Origin: G963665495 sp963677785 | GTDB taxonomy: Bacteria; Desulfobacterota; Desulfovibrionia; Desulfovibrionales; Desulfovibrionaceae | DNA: 64,000 nucleotides | NCBI GenBank assembly: GCA_963677785.2 | Contig: CAXXDH010000001.1 | Location: 186,001-250,000 of the forward strand | Direction of reading: 5' to 3' | Translations under genes and position numbers: made by a program | The notes under the pieces: generated by a model | Database searches by the model: none | The model's input: only the letters and a program-made list of their open reading frames with translations | What the model was told of the DNA's origin: nothing | Shown: positions 36,418 to 45,461 of the stretch, in pieces | Numbering within the stretch: position 1 is the first letter of the stretch | Layout: each line of letters opens with the position of its first letter

Positions 36418-37037
36418 TTGGACAGGCTTTGTCGCTGGGCGCCTCGGCTGGCTTGTACTGCATGAGCAAATGTGCCCCTTCGCTGGCCTCGCTGCTTCTG
36501 ATTGCACCGCAAAAGGGAATCAAGTCGGGCATCTGTCTGTTGGGCATGTTTTTGGCGGGTAGACTCGTCGCGTATTGTCTGCTCGGAGCCTTGGCCGGAC
36601 TGGCCGGGAGCTTTGGCGGCGCACTGCCGCATAGCATGTTGTTTTTCGCATTAACCGATATGGCGCTTGGAGTGATGCTTATTGCACAGGCATTTTATCG
36701 GCGCCGCTGTACGGGTTGTACCGGCGGGCAGATGGTTTTGGGCACGAAAAAGACGCTGTTTATCGCGGGGGTACTCAACAGCGTCACGCTTTGTCCTCCC
36801 ATTCTGCTGGCTTTTAGCGTTGCGGTGGAGAACGGAAGTCCGTTGCGGGGGCTGCTGTTTTTTTTGTTGTTCTTTCTTGCATCCTCTGTGTATCTGCTTC
36901 CTTTTTCGTTGCTGTCCGTAAAGGTGCAGCACCGCTATATGGTTTCGTTTTCAAAAATTGTTTGTGCTGGAGTTGGGTTGTATTTCGTGTATCGTGGCTT
37001 TTCTTTTATCTTTAGCGATCCGTATATTACATACTAG
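36414..37037 (+). CDS. TauE/SafE (DsbD-type) membrane protein
   Basis: A 207-residue protein with six hydrophobic segments. The N-terminal part GASAGLYCMSKCAPSLASLL resembles the CxxxC helix of the DsbD_2/sulfite-exporter-like family. A second cysteine group (RRRCTGCTGG) lies in a loop near 100 and another Cys in NSVTLCPPILLAF. These could carry electrons or bind metal. The start is ATG 36414, which overlaps the upstream stop. Confidence 0.7.
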   Translation: MIGQALSLGASAGLYCMSKCAPSLASLLLIAPQKGIKSGICLLGMFLAGRLVAYCLLGALAGLAGSFGGALPHSMLFFALTDMALGVMLIAQAFYRRRCTGCTGGQMVLGTKKTLFIAGVLNSVTLCPPILLAFSVAVENGSPLRGLLFFLLFFLASSVYLLPFSLLSVKVQHRYMVSFSKIVCAGVGLYFVYRGFSFIFSDPYITY

Positions 37038-37046
37038 GGGGCCTCC

Positions 37047-39352
37047 ATGAAATTTCAAATGCAGATGACTCTCGGCAATGTGGCCATGCTGTGTATGATT
37101 TTTGTCGGTTGTTTCTATGTTTTCACAGTCATGGATGATTTTCTCAAAGTGAACCAGGCGCAATCCTCCACTGTGGACCTGATTCAGGTGGCCGGCGAAC
37201 TGAGCAGCTCCATGCACTCTCTGGAAGCCAGTGTCCGCAATTTTATGCTCACGGGCAAACAGGAATATCTGACGCCCTATCAGAAACTGCAAAAAAAGTA
37301 TGCCGATCAAACGGCAAAAGCCATTGATCTCGGCGCAGTTCTGGGCATGAAAACGGAACTGCTCGCTGATGCGCAGCAATTGATGTCCCAGTGGTACGAG
37401 CAGGAGGCCGAGCCGTCCATAGCCAACCGCAAGCGTATGGACATGACCCCGGAAGAGCGGAAGCAGCAGGCTGAGAACGGCAATGCCGTCAAGATCGACC
37501 AGGTGCTGGATCCTCACTTGCTGCGCGAATACCAGCGACTGTTTTCCAAAATGACCGGGCTCGGGAACCTGATAGTTGATCTGGAAGGAAACGCCGTCAA
37601 AGAACAGAGTTTTGATGAATTCAGTACGTTTTGTTTTGGTTTGATCCGGGCCAACAAAGAGGGGGCCAAACGCTGTACGGCGAATGATGTGAAGGGTGGT
37701 CAGGTGGCCAATGAACAGGCAAGCCCTATGTTTATACCTGCCATGCGGGCCTGGTGGACTTTGCCGTACCGATTATCGTGGACGGTGTGCAAATCGGCTC
37801 CTGGTTGGGCGGGCAGGTGCTCACGGTGGAACCCGACTATGATAAATTTCGCACCATTGCTGAGGAACTAGGTATTGACCCTGTCAAAATGTTTGAAGAA
37901 GTGCAGAAAATCCCCGTACTTACCAAGGAGCGTGTGGATAGCGCCGCCTCGTTTCTGCAGCTTTTGGCCAACAGCCAATCCGAAGTTGGGAATACCAATT
38001 TTATGTGGTCCAAGATCACGGACCGCCTTGATTCCGGTGTGGGCCAGAAAATTCTGACCGACGCGCAAAACAAACTGGCTGCTTTTGTCTCCGAATTGAA
38101 GCAGGTACGCAGCCAGGACAAGGCCGCCATGGATGCTTCTTTTCAAAATCTGAAGCTCCTGCTTTGGTCCGGGATGGGCATACTTACTGTTTTTACCATC
38201 GTGATCTTGTTGTTCAACAGGCGGATCATACGGACGCAGATCGGCGGTGATCCAAAAGAGATTGCTGTTGTGGCCGAGCGGATCGCAACCGGTGACGCCT
38301 CGCTCAAGTTCAATTCTACGGGAAATGCCAAGGGCATTTACCTGGCGATCATCCACTTGCATCAGCAGTTGCAGAAAACGTTTGCCGATATGGAAGCGGA
38401 GCGGGAAAAGGCCGAACAACGCGCGCAGGCGGCCCAGGAGGCCCAGGCGGAAGCAGACCAGGCGAAACTGGAAGCGGAGAAGGCCAAGCGGGACGGCATG
38501 CTTGCCGCGGCAGGAACCGTGGAGGATATCGTGCTGCGTGTCTCATCCGCGGCGCAAGAGCTGTCCAGTCAAATTGAGGAAGCCTCCAAGGGGGCTGCTT
38601 CGCAACAGGAGCTGGCCACGGGAACGGCCGCGGCCATGGGGCAGATGAACGCCTCGGTGGTGGAAGTCGCGCAGAACGCCTCTTCCGCCGCGGCTGACGC
38701 GGAAAACGCCCGCGAACGGATTACCTCCGGCAACGAAACCATCAGCAATGTCGTTTCTGTGATCGAAGCGATCAATAAACAGTTCAGTTTCCTTGAAAGC
38801 GAACTGGATGACCTGAATCACCAGGTTGGCGGCATCGATTCCATTATGAACGTTATTTCGGATATAGCGGATCAGACAAATCTGCTGGCATTGAACGCGG
38901 CCATTGAGGCCGCCAGGGCAGGCGAGGCCGGGCGCGGGTTCGCTGTTGTGGCTGACGAAGTCCGCAAACTGGCGGAGAAAACCATGCACGCCACTGGCGA
39001 GGTGACCACCGCTGTCACAGCCATTACTGATTCCACTGCCCGAAATGTGGATCATATGCGTTCCACACGCCAGGAAGTGGAAAAGTCCATTTCCATGGTC
39101 GGCGCCGCACGAGAGGTTTTCAGTGACATCCTGGCAAGTGCGGACAACAATTATATGCAGGCGCAGAATATCGCCACCGCTTCGGAAGAACAGGCCAGTA
39201 CGTCCGAAGAAATCTCCAGATCACTGGGGGTTGTGAACGAGACATCGCAACAGACCACATCCGCCATGGAAGAAGCCAATCAGGCGGTTGCCGAACTGGC
39301 CAAACTGGCCACCGAGCTGGAAAATCTGGTGGGAGACATGAAAGCCGGATAA
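37047..39352 (+). pseudogene. Methyl-accepting chemotaxis protein with PocR sensor domain, apparent frameshift
   Basis: Frame one (from 37047) encodes a membrane helix, a periplasmic helical region (about 30-150) and the first half of a PocR domain (KMTGLGNLIVDLEG, FGLIRANKEGAKRC). It then runs into a nonsense tail. The second frame resumes the same domain with YTCHAGLVDFAVPIIVDG and continues through a membrane helix, HAMP-like linker and complete MCP signalling domain (hairpin tip ADQTNLLALNAAIEAARAGE). The join is at CCC 37724-37726; one extra C would give SPYVYTCHAG and restore about 768 residues. It is either a sequencing error or a real mutation in a C run. Confidence 0.8.
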
Positions 39353-39380
39353 CTTTTTTCATAAAAAATTCTTTTCGTGA

Positions 39381-39429
39381 AAAAAAAGACGGGCGCGGCT
39401 TGAAAATGGGCCGGGCCCGTCTTTTTTTT
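39381..39429. terminator. Bidirectional intrinsic terminator
   Basis: AAAAAAAGACGGGC (39381-39394) pairs with GCCCGTCTTTTTTT (39415-39428), giving a U-tract in both directions between the convergent chemoreceptor and YjbQ genes. Confidence 0.85.
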
Positions 39430-39495
39430 GTTTTGCGGGCAGAAAAGTCATCAAGATTGTGTTGCGTTTTGCAACAAAAATGAAGATCGGAAAAA

Positions 39496-39912
39496 TTATT
39501 CCCCGATAATTTTGATCAGAGCCCGTTTCCGGCGGCGGCCGTCAAATTCGCCGTAGAAGATTTGTTCCCACGTACCGAAGTCCAGGCGTCCTTCCGTGAC
39601 GGCCACGACCACTTCGCGGCCCATGACCTGCCGTTTCATGTGTGCGTCCGCATTGTCTTCTCCGCGGTTGTGACGATACTGGTTGACAGGTTCGTGCGGC
39701 GCCAGTTTTTCAAGCCAGACCTCGTAGTCGTGGTGCAGTCCGGATTCATCATCGTTGATGAACACGCTGGCCGTGATGTGCATGGCGTTTACCAGGACGA
39801 GCCCTTCCTTGATGCCGCTTTCGCGCAGGGCCTCTTCCACCTGGGGCGTTATGTTGACGAATCCGCGCCTGGCCGGGATGTTGAACCATAGTTCTTTTCG
39901 AAAGCTTTTCAT
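39496..39912 (-). CDS. YjbQ/UPF0047 family protein
   Basis: A 138-residue protein matching the YjbQ family throughout (GLVLVNAMHITASVFINDDESGLHHDYEVWLEKLAP, then a HMKRQVMGREV motif and GTWEQIFYGEFDGRRRKR). Some members have thiamine-phosphate synthase side activity, but the main role is unsettled. Conserved histidines in MHITAS and LHHDYE suggest metal binding. It is monocistronic. Confidence 0.88.
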   Translation of the reverse strand: MKSFRKELWFNIPARRGFVNITPQVEEALRESGIKEGLVLVNAMHITASVFINDDESGLHHDYEVWLEKLAPHEPVNQYRHNRGEDNADAHMKRQVMGREVVVAVTEGRLDFGTWEQIFYGEFDGRRRKRALIKIIGE

Positions 39913-40628
39913 GTGTGATCCTCGATGTGGGATGGAGTTTTGCGTCGAGCGGTCTGTGTATAAGCCGCTCTTAATTTGCTGAAGAATTTACCCTGCTGGG
40001 TCATTTTTGGGAATCCCAGGTCAAAATGACACAGCAACAGACTGCATTTATCTCCATCGTTCGTTGGAATGGAGGTATGACGATCTGTTGTTTTGGTGAA
40101 ACCCGTTTCTAATGGCTACGTACGGCTTCATATTTTTTTCACATAAAAGGTATTTGCTAGAGTTTTTCTTGTGAAAGAAGTAACTATTACAAGCGAGTAT
40201 GCATCACTTGGAAAGAAAAAAAAAGCTGTATTGCAGGGGTAACTTGTATGTTTCGCGAGAATTTTTTTGATGGATAGTATGTTTGAGCTTGAAAATACTG
40301 ACAAAAATATGCGGAATCAGCGAGTAACCGTGAAATTGAAAGGGGCACATCAGGATAGAAAATGTTCAGGAGAAAAAAATGAGTGAACAGGGCTCTTTTG
40401 TTAACAAATAAAACAAAAATATGAAAGAACGACGGGTTAGAGATTGTGAAAAAAAGAACGTATTCATTAATTTTGTATGCCGATAGGTTGTGTGAAAATT
40501 TTCACTTAGTAATTGAAGATCTCGGCTTTTGTTAATAAATTTTGAGGATTGACACAGATGGAAAAATGTATCAATCACTTGCTCAAGAGAACGGGCCATC
40601 AACCAATTGCAACAAAAGGGGAATATCG
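39913..40628. other. Long AT-rich control region upstream of the cytochrome-rnf operon
   Basis: About 716 bases with no convincing gene. It contains the palindrome at 40491-40506 (listed separately) and an ATTGACACAG box near 40549 that could be a -35 element. A 237-base minus frame at 40366-40602 is judged a shadow. Confidence 0.45.
40491..40506. promoter_or_regulatory. Candidate Rex or CRP/FNR-type operator upstream of rnf
   Basis: GTGAAAATTTTCAC (40492-40505) is a perfect palindrome inside TGTGA-N6-TCACT. This matches CRP/FNR (HcpR-like) half-sites and five of seven positions in each Rex half-site. Both regulator types are known in sulfate reducers; which one binds cannot be told by eye. 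Confidence 0.4.
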
Positions 40629-41396
40629 GTGCAAAAACGTTATATGCCCATTACTGTCCTAGCATTGGTGCTGGGGCTAGTGGGAATTGTTGGCTATTTG
40701 ATGCCTGAAACCGGTGAGGCCACGCCTACCAGAGTGTTGTTGCCCAACACTGGTGGTGCGGTTGTGTTCAACCATAAAACGCATGCCGAAAAATTCGGCA
40801 TAGCTTGTGAAAAATGTCACCATGAGCAGCAGCCCGGAGCACAAGGAGCTGTTCCTTGCGGACATTGCCACCCCGCCGAGTTTACTACCACCTACTTGAA
40901 GGACCACCAGGAGAAATTCGCGGGCAACGATCAGATGTGCCAGATGTGCCATCACATGTCCTTTACCGAACGCAGCAAATACGATCACGATGCGCATAAC
41001 GATGAGTATACGCCGGATTGTACGGACTGCCACCACGATACGGACATCGAAGAGACTCCCACCAACTGCGGCGAGTGTCATGACGCGACGGGTTCGGAAG
41101 GCATGCCTTCGGAGCGGGACGCCGTTCACACGCGTTGCGCCAACTGCCACGAGGACGCTTTTGAGGAAAAGCTTGCCGGGTGCACGCATTGTCACAACGC
41201 CGTCGGCAAAGGCAAGAACGCCGAAGCAGGGCATGCGGACGTCAACGTCCCCTGCAAGAGCTGTCACTATCAGGAAGAAGGATTTCTGATTCCGGCACGA
41301 GGCGAGATGTTCCACGAAAGCTGCATGGGCTGTCATGAAAAGATGGGCAAAGGCCCCTATGACAAAGCAGCCTGTAACAAATGCCATATTAAGTGA
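40629..41396 (+). CDS. Decaheme c-type cytochrome associated with Rnf
   Basis: The mature protein carries ten CxxCH haem sites in about 215 residues, with extra histidines available as second ligands, as in tetrahaem-c3-like multihaem cytochromes. The signal anchor (residues 6-24) precedes the periplasmic part. The GTG at 40629 has AGGGG 7 bases upstream and gives a compact signal peptide; the upstream ATG 40569 would add an unlikely N-terminus. It directly precedes rnfC, so it probably exchanges electrons between the periplasmic cytochrome c pool and the Rnf complex. Confidence 0.9.
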   Translation: MQKRYMPITVLALVLGLVGIVGYLMPETGEATPTRVLLPNTGGAVVFNHKTHAEKFGIACEKCHHEQQPGAQGAVPCGHCHPAEFTTTYLKDHQEKFAGNDQMCQMCHHMSFTERSKYDHDAHNDEYTPDCTDCHHDTDIEETPTNCGECHDATGSEGMPSERDAVHTRCANCHEDAFEEKLAGCTHCHNAVGKGKNAEAGHADVNVPCKSCHYQEEGFLIPARGEMFHESCMGCHEKMGKGPYDKAACNKCHIK

Positions 41397-41401
41397 TCGC
41401 C

Positions 41402-42592
41402 ATGACAAAGCCTACATTTACACTTACCACAGGCGCAGAGGTCAAGATTCAGGAAGGCCCGGCTCCCAAGATGGTCAGCATACCGCTGACGGGGCATTCT
41501 TCCAAAACCATTAAAAAGAAAGCGCTCGTTTCTCTGGGCTCCTTGATTGCCGATCATCCGGCGAAAAGCGTCGGCGATCTGCATTCGCCCATCCAAGGTA
41601 TCGTTGCGGACGTTACCGTGGCCATGGTCGTGATCAAAGAAGAACTCCCCAAAGTCAAAGAAGGCGAGGAGCCGCCGGCGTTTCCGGAAGTGCTGCTGGC
41701 TGAACTGGCGGATATTGAAGGTGAAGAACTGGCCGCTGTTCTCAAAAGCCTGGGCGTGAGCACCAAGACCCTGCAGAAAACGGGCATGCTCATCATCAAC
41801 GGTGTGAATCCGGAGCCCGGCGTCAACGTGCACGAGGTTCTGCTCAAGACAGAGCGCGAGACCCTGGGGCGCGGCCTGGCCGTGCTGGAAAAATTGACGG
41901 CCCCCTCGGAAGTCAAGCTGGTTGTTTCGCAGGACGGGATCAAGCCGCTGCACGGCACCACGGTGGTGCAGGTTGCGGACAAATATCCGAACGGTTTGGA
42001 CCTTTTTGTGACCAAAGCCGCCACCGGCCATTATGGAACCGAAGGCGTGCACGTCATCAGCCTGCTCGAGGTCTGGTCCATCGGCCGAGTCGTGGAAACC
42101 GGCCTGCCGTTGACCGAAACCATCGTCAATGTGAACGGAAAGATACTCAAGGCAAGGGTTGGAACGCCTATAACGGAACTGCTGGACGAAGCCGGCGCCA
42201 AGTATGCCCCCAAAGATACGGTGATTCTGGGCGGCCCCATGCGTGGACAGGCGTTGTCTGATTTGAGCAGAGGAATCGGAAAGTGGGACCAGGCGGTTAC
42301 GGTGATCCCGGACGGGACCTTCCCGCCGCTGACGGACATGCCCTGCATTAACTGCGGCGAGTGCGTGCTCCGCTGCCCGGTAAAGCTGTCGCCCGGCATG
42401 CTTAGCCGGTACGCGGAATTCCAGCTCTGGGATAACGCCAAAAAGAATAACATCAGCTACTGCATCGAGTGCGGTATCTGCGGTTATGTATGTCCCTCGC
42501 GGCGTCCCATGCTGCAGTTGATCCGGTTAGCCAAGCAAGAAATCGCAGCCATTGAGGCGCAGACAGCAAGCTGTCGTCTCACCGGCGAATAA
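41402..42592 (+). CDS. rnfC: Rnf electron transport complex subunit C, variant
   Basis: A roughly 396-residue protein with the RnfC barrel-sandwich start (DLHSPIQGIVADV), an SLBB-like region and two 4Fe-4S motifs (CINCGECVLRCP near 313, CIECGICGYVCP near 353). The glycine-rich GxGGAxFPT motif that forms the nucleotide/FMN site in canonical RnfC is missing: its place reads LAAVLKSLGVSTKTLQKTG before the conserved LIINGVNPEP. NADH oxidation by this subunit is therefore doubtful. ATG 41402 is chosen; GTG 41393 overlaps the cytochrome stop. First subunit of rnfCDGEAB. Confidence 0.88.
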   Translation: MTKPTFTLTTGAEVKIQEGPAPKMVSIPLTGHSSKTIKKKALVSLGSLIADHPAKSVGDLHSPIQGIVADVTVAMVVIKEELPKVKEGEEPPAFPEVLLAELADIEGEELAAVLKSLGVSTKTLQKTGMLIINGVNPEPGVNVHEVLLKTERETLGRGLAVLEKLTAPSEVKLVVSQDGIKPLHGTTVVQVADKYPNGLDLFVTKAATGHYGTEGVHVISLLEVWSIGRVVETGLPLTETIVNVNGKILKARVGTPITELLDEAGAKYAPKDTVILGGPMRGQALSDLSRGIGKWDQAVTVIPDGTFPPLTDMPCINCGECVLRCPVKLSPGMLSRYAEFQLWDNAKKNNISYCIECGICGYVCPSRRPMLQLIRLAKQEIAAIEAQTASCRLTGE

Positions 42593-42619
42593 CCCACGAA
42601 ACGAAGAAGGATAAGGTCC

Positions 42620-43573
42620 ATGGCAAACGAGGCTGCAACCAATTTGCTCACCGTACAGGCGCCGCCGTTCTGGCATTGCGGACGGACGGTCCCACGGATG
42701 ATGATTGAAACAGTTCTGGCCCTTATTCCCGCGGCGATCATGGCAACCGTTTATTACGGGGTGGACGCCGTCAGGGTCATCGGGCTTTCCTGCGCCACGG
42801 CAGTGGCAGCAGAAGCTCTCTGCTGTAAAATAATGGAGCGCGAAATAAGTGTGGACGACTACAGCGCTCTTGTAACTGGCCTGCTTTTCGCGTTTATACT
42901 TCCGGCCTCCGCTCCCTGGTGGCTGGTGATAATCGGCAGCGCCGTGTCCATAATGGCCGCCAAGATGCTCTTTGGCGGACTGGGGGCCAACCCGCTTTGC
43001 GCGCCCCTGGTAGGCTGGGCCATTCTACGGGTCTCCTGGCCGGATCAAATGAGCGTGATCGGCACCATGTTGAATACCGACCTGGTCGATTATCTCGGTT
43101 ACCTGAAATATTACGGAGCGGACAGCGTCAGAGACGCCAGTCTGAACCTGATGTATATCGGCGAACAGCTCGGCGGGCTGGGGTCCGTGCAGGTGCTGGC
43201 CGTATTGCTCGGCGGTATTTTCATGCTGATCCGCGGGCATATCCGTATCTACATTCCGCTGGCCTTTATCATCGGCGCATTCGTCACGGCCGCCATCTTC
43301 CATGGCATGGACAGCCAAGCCTACGCCAGCCCCATGTTCCATATGGTGGCAGGCTCGACGCTGTTCGGGGCCTTTTTTCTGGCCACGGACACGGCCTCCT
43401 CTCCCGTGGGAGTCGTTCCGATGATATTCTTCGGCCTGTTATGCGGCGTCATGGTGATCATCATCCGCGTCTACGGCATCTATCCGGATGGCGTGCCGTT
43501 TGCGATCCTGCTCGCCAATCTGTTCATGCCGCTTATTGATCTTATCAAGCCTAAACCACTCGGTGCGAGGTAA
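42620..43573 (+). CDS. rnfD: Rnf complex membrane subunit D
   Basis: A 317-residue NqrB/RnfD-family protein with about nine membrane helices. The segment FFLATDTASSPVG near 253-265 is the region that in RnfD carries the covalent FMN threonine. It helps move electrons and ions across the membrane. It lies 27 bases after rnfC and 3 bases before rnfG. Confidence 0.93.
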   Translation: MANEAATNLLTVQAPPFWHCGRTVPRMMIETVLALIPAAIMATVYYGVDAVRVIGLSCATAVAAEALCCKIMEREISVDDYSALVTGLLFAFILPASAPWWLVIIGSAVSIMAAKMLFGGLGANPLCAPLVGWAILRVSWPDQMSVIGTMLNTDLVDYLGYLKYYGADSVRDASLNLMYIGEQLGGLGSVQVLAVLLGGIFMLIRGHIRIYIPLAFIIGAFVTAAIFHGMDSQAYASPMFHMVAGSTLFGAFFLATDTASSPVGVVPMIFFGLLCGVMVIIIRVYGIYPDGVPFAILLANLFMPLIDLIKPKPLGAR

Positions 43574-43576
43574 GAG

Positions 43577-44152
43577 ATGCGCGAAATCGCTTCCATGATA
43601 ATCGTTTTGTCCTTGATCTGCGGGTTATCGGGCTTCATGCTGTCCTTTCTGAAGCAGAGTACCTCCGCGGACATTGAACAACAGGTTTTGACATATGTGC
43701 AGGGGCCGGCTCTCAAGACGGTTTTGTCCGACTACGACAACGACCCCATTACCGACCGTAAGACATTCACCATTGACGGGAAGGAAATGATGATCTTCCC
43801 GGCCATGAAAGACGGCAAACTCAAACAGGTGGCCATGGAAACCTTTGGTAAAGGGTACGGCGGCGACATCGGCGTTATCGTCGGCTTCAACACCGCGGAC
43901 GATACGCTGGCCGGCATCGGCATCACCACCCTGAAGGAAACGCCCGGTTTGGGTACTCGCGTGACCGATACCAAATATACGCGCCAGTTCACCGGTCTTC
44001 CCATGGAAGGCATCGAACTGAAGAGCAAGGGCGGTCCCATTGATGGCGTATCCGGTGCGACGTTTTCTTCCATCGGTACCGTCATCGCCGTCAACCAGGC
44101 TGTGGGCATCTATAAAAATGAAAAATCCAAATTCCTGGAATCCTGGAAATAA
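43577..44152 (+). CDS. rnfG: Rnf complex flavin subunit G
   Basis: A 191-residue protein with one N-terminal membrane anchor (about 5-25) and an FMN-binding domain ending in DGVSGATFSS (near 158-167), whose threonine is the covalent FMN site in the family. ApbE, encoded at the end of the cluster, would attach the flavin. Confidence 0.93.
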   Translation: MREIASMIIVLSLICGLSGFMLSFLKQSTSADIEQQVLTYVQGPALKTVLSDYDNDPITDRKTFTIDGKEMMIFPAMKDGKLKQVAMETFGKGYGGDIGVIVGFNTADDTLAGIGITTLKETPGLGTRVTDTKYTRQFTGLPMEGIELKSKGGPIDGVSGATFSSIGTVIAVNQAVGIYKNEKSKFLESWK

Positions 44153-44169
44153 CCGCTAAGGAGCGTATA

Positions 44170-44850
44170 ATGGCCAGTTTATGGAAGGACTTTTCCAAGG
44201 GACTTTGGGAAGAGCTGCCGCCGTTTAAACTCGTACTCGGCCTCTGCCCGGTACTGGCGGTGACTTCGTCCGCCAATAACGGACTCGGAATGGGGATGGC
44301 GGTTATATTCGTACTTACCCTTTCCAACGCGATTATTTCGCTGGTCCGCAATATTATTCCAAAAAAAGTTCGTATCGCGTGTTATGTCGCGATTATCGCC
44401 ACGCTGGTGGTATCTGTTGAAATGCTGATGCAGGCGTATGCTTATCCGTTGTACCAGCAGCTGGGTATCTTCGTACCATTGATTGTTGTTAACTGTATTA
44501 TTCTTGGACGTGCCGAGGCCTTCGCCGCTAAAAACGGAGTGATCCATTCCATTGCGGATGGCTTGGGCATGGGCATTGGTTTTACCTTGTCACTGACCTT
44601 TTTGGGATCTTTACGTGAAATTCTGGGAACCGGCGAATGGTTCGGCCACCACATTATGTGGTCAGGGTTCAAGCCCTTCGCAATAATGGTTCAGGCACCC
44701 GGCGCGTTTATCTGCCTCGGGTTGGTGCTTGGGGCCATGAATCTGCTGACCATTATCCAGAACAAACGTAAGGGCATGCCCGCTCCGGCCGAAATGACTG
44801 GCGATTGCGAAGCCTGCCAGGCCTGCGCCGGCGGCAAGCCGCAAGCTTAA
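44170..44850 (+). CDS. rnfE: Rnf complex membrane subunit E
   Basis: A 226-residue NqrD/RnfE-family protein with six membrane helices (LGLCPVLAVTSSANNGLGMG near the start, IVVNCIILGRAEAFA near 108). The two cysteine-bearing half-helices, CPVLAV and VNCIILG, form a 2Fe-2S site with RnfA in the family. The C-terminal tail is cysteine-rich (GDCEACQACAGG), an unusual extension that may bind metal. Confidence 0.93.
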   Translation: MASLWKDFSKGLWEELPPFKLVLGLCPVLAVTSSANNGLGMGMAVIFVLTLSNAIISLVRNIIPKKVRIACYVAIIATLVVSVEMLMQAYAYPLYQQLGIFVPLIVVNCIILGRAEAFAAKNGVIHSIADGLGMGIGFTLSLTFLGSLREILGTGEWFGHHIMWSGFKPFAIMVQAPGAFICLGLVLGAMNLLTIIQNKRKGMPAPAEMTGDCEACQACAGGKPQA

Positions 44851-44875
44851 CCGCAATCAATAAAGGATATCCATC

Positions 44876-45451
44876 ATGGAATACTTTTTGATGTTCATCT
44901 CGGCGATTTTCGTAAACAACATCGTCCTTGCCCAATACCTCGGCAACTGCCCCTATCTGGGGTGCTCCAAGGAAAAGGGCGTTTCCATCGGCATGGGCCT
45001 GGCCGTTATTTTTGTCGCGGTCATGGCCACCATCTTCACCTGGCTGACGCAGGCCTACGTGCTCATTCCGTACGGCCTTGGGTATCTGCAGACCATTTTC
45101 TTTATTCTGATCATCGCCGCCCTGGTGCAGTTTGTTGAGATGTTCCTGAAGAAAATGGTTCCGCCGCTGTATAAATCCCTGGGTATTTTCTTGCCGCTGA
45201 TCACCACGAACTGCGCCGTTCTGGGTATTGCCATTCTCTGCCAGCGCAAGGAATTCGGATTCGGCACCTCGGTGTTCTACTCCTTTTCCGCCGGTATCGG
45301 CTTTCTGCTAGCCCTGGTGGTTCTGGCTTCCATCCGCGAACGCCTCGATGTCTGCCGCGTGCCGCAGTCGATGAAGGGAATGCCCATCGGGCTGGTGATG
45401 GCCGGCTTCATGTCCCTCGCCTTTTTGGCCTTCAAGCAGATGATTTCCTAG
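44876..45451 (+). CDS. rnfA: Rnf complex membrane subunit A
   Basis: A 191-residue NqrE/RnfA-family protein with six helices. NNIVLAQYLGNCPYLGCSKE near 15-34 and LPLITTNCAVLG near 105 carry the cysteines shared with RnfE. It lies 25 bases after rnfE and 10 bases before rnfB. Confidence 0.94.
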   Translation: MEYFLMFISAIFVNNIVLAQYLGNCPYLGCSKEKGVSIGMGLAVIFVAVMATIFTWLTQAYVLIPYGLGYLQTIFFILIIAALVQFVEMFLKKMVPPLYKSLGIFLPLITTNCAVLGIAILCQRKEFGFGTSVFYSFSAGIGFLLALVVLASIRERLDVCRVPQSMKGMPIGLVMAGFMSLAFLAFKQMIS

Positions 45452-45461
45452 GGGAAGCGTT

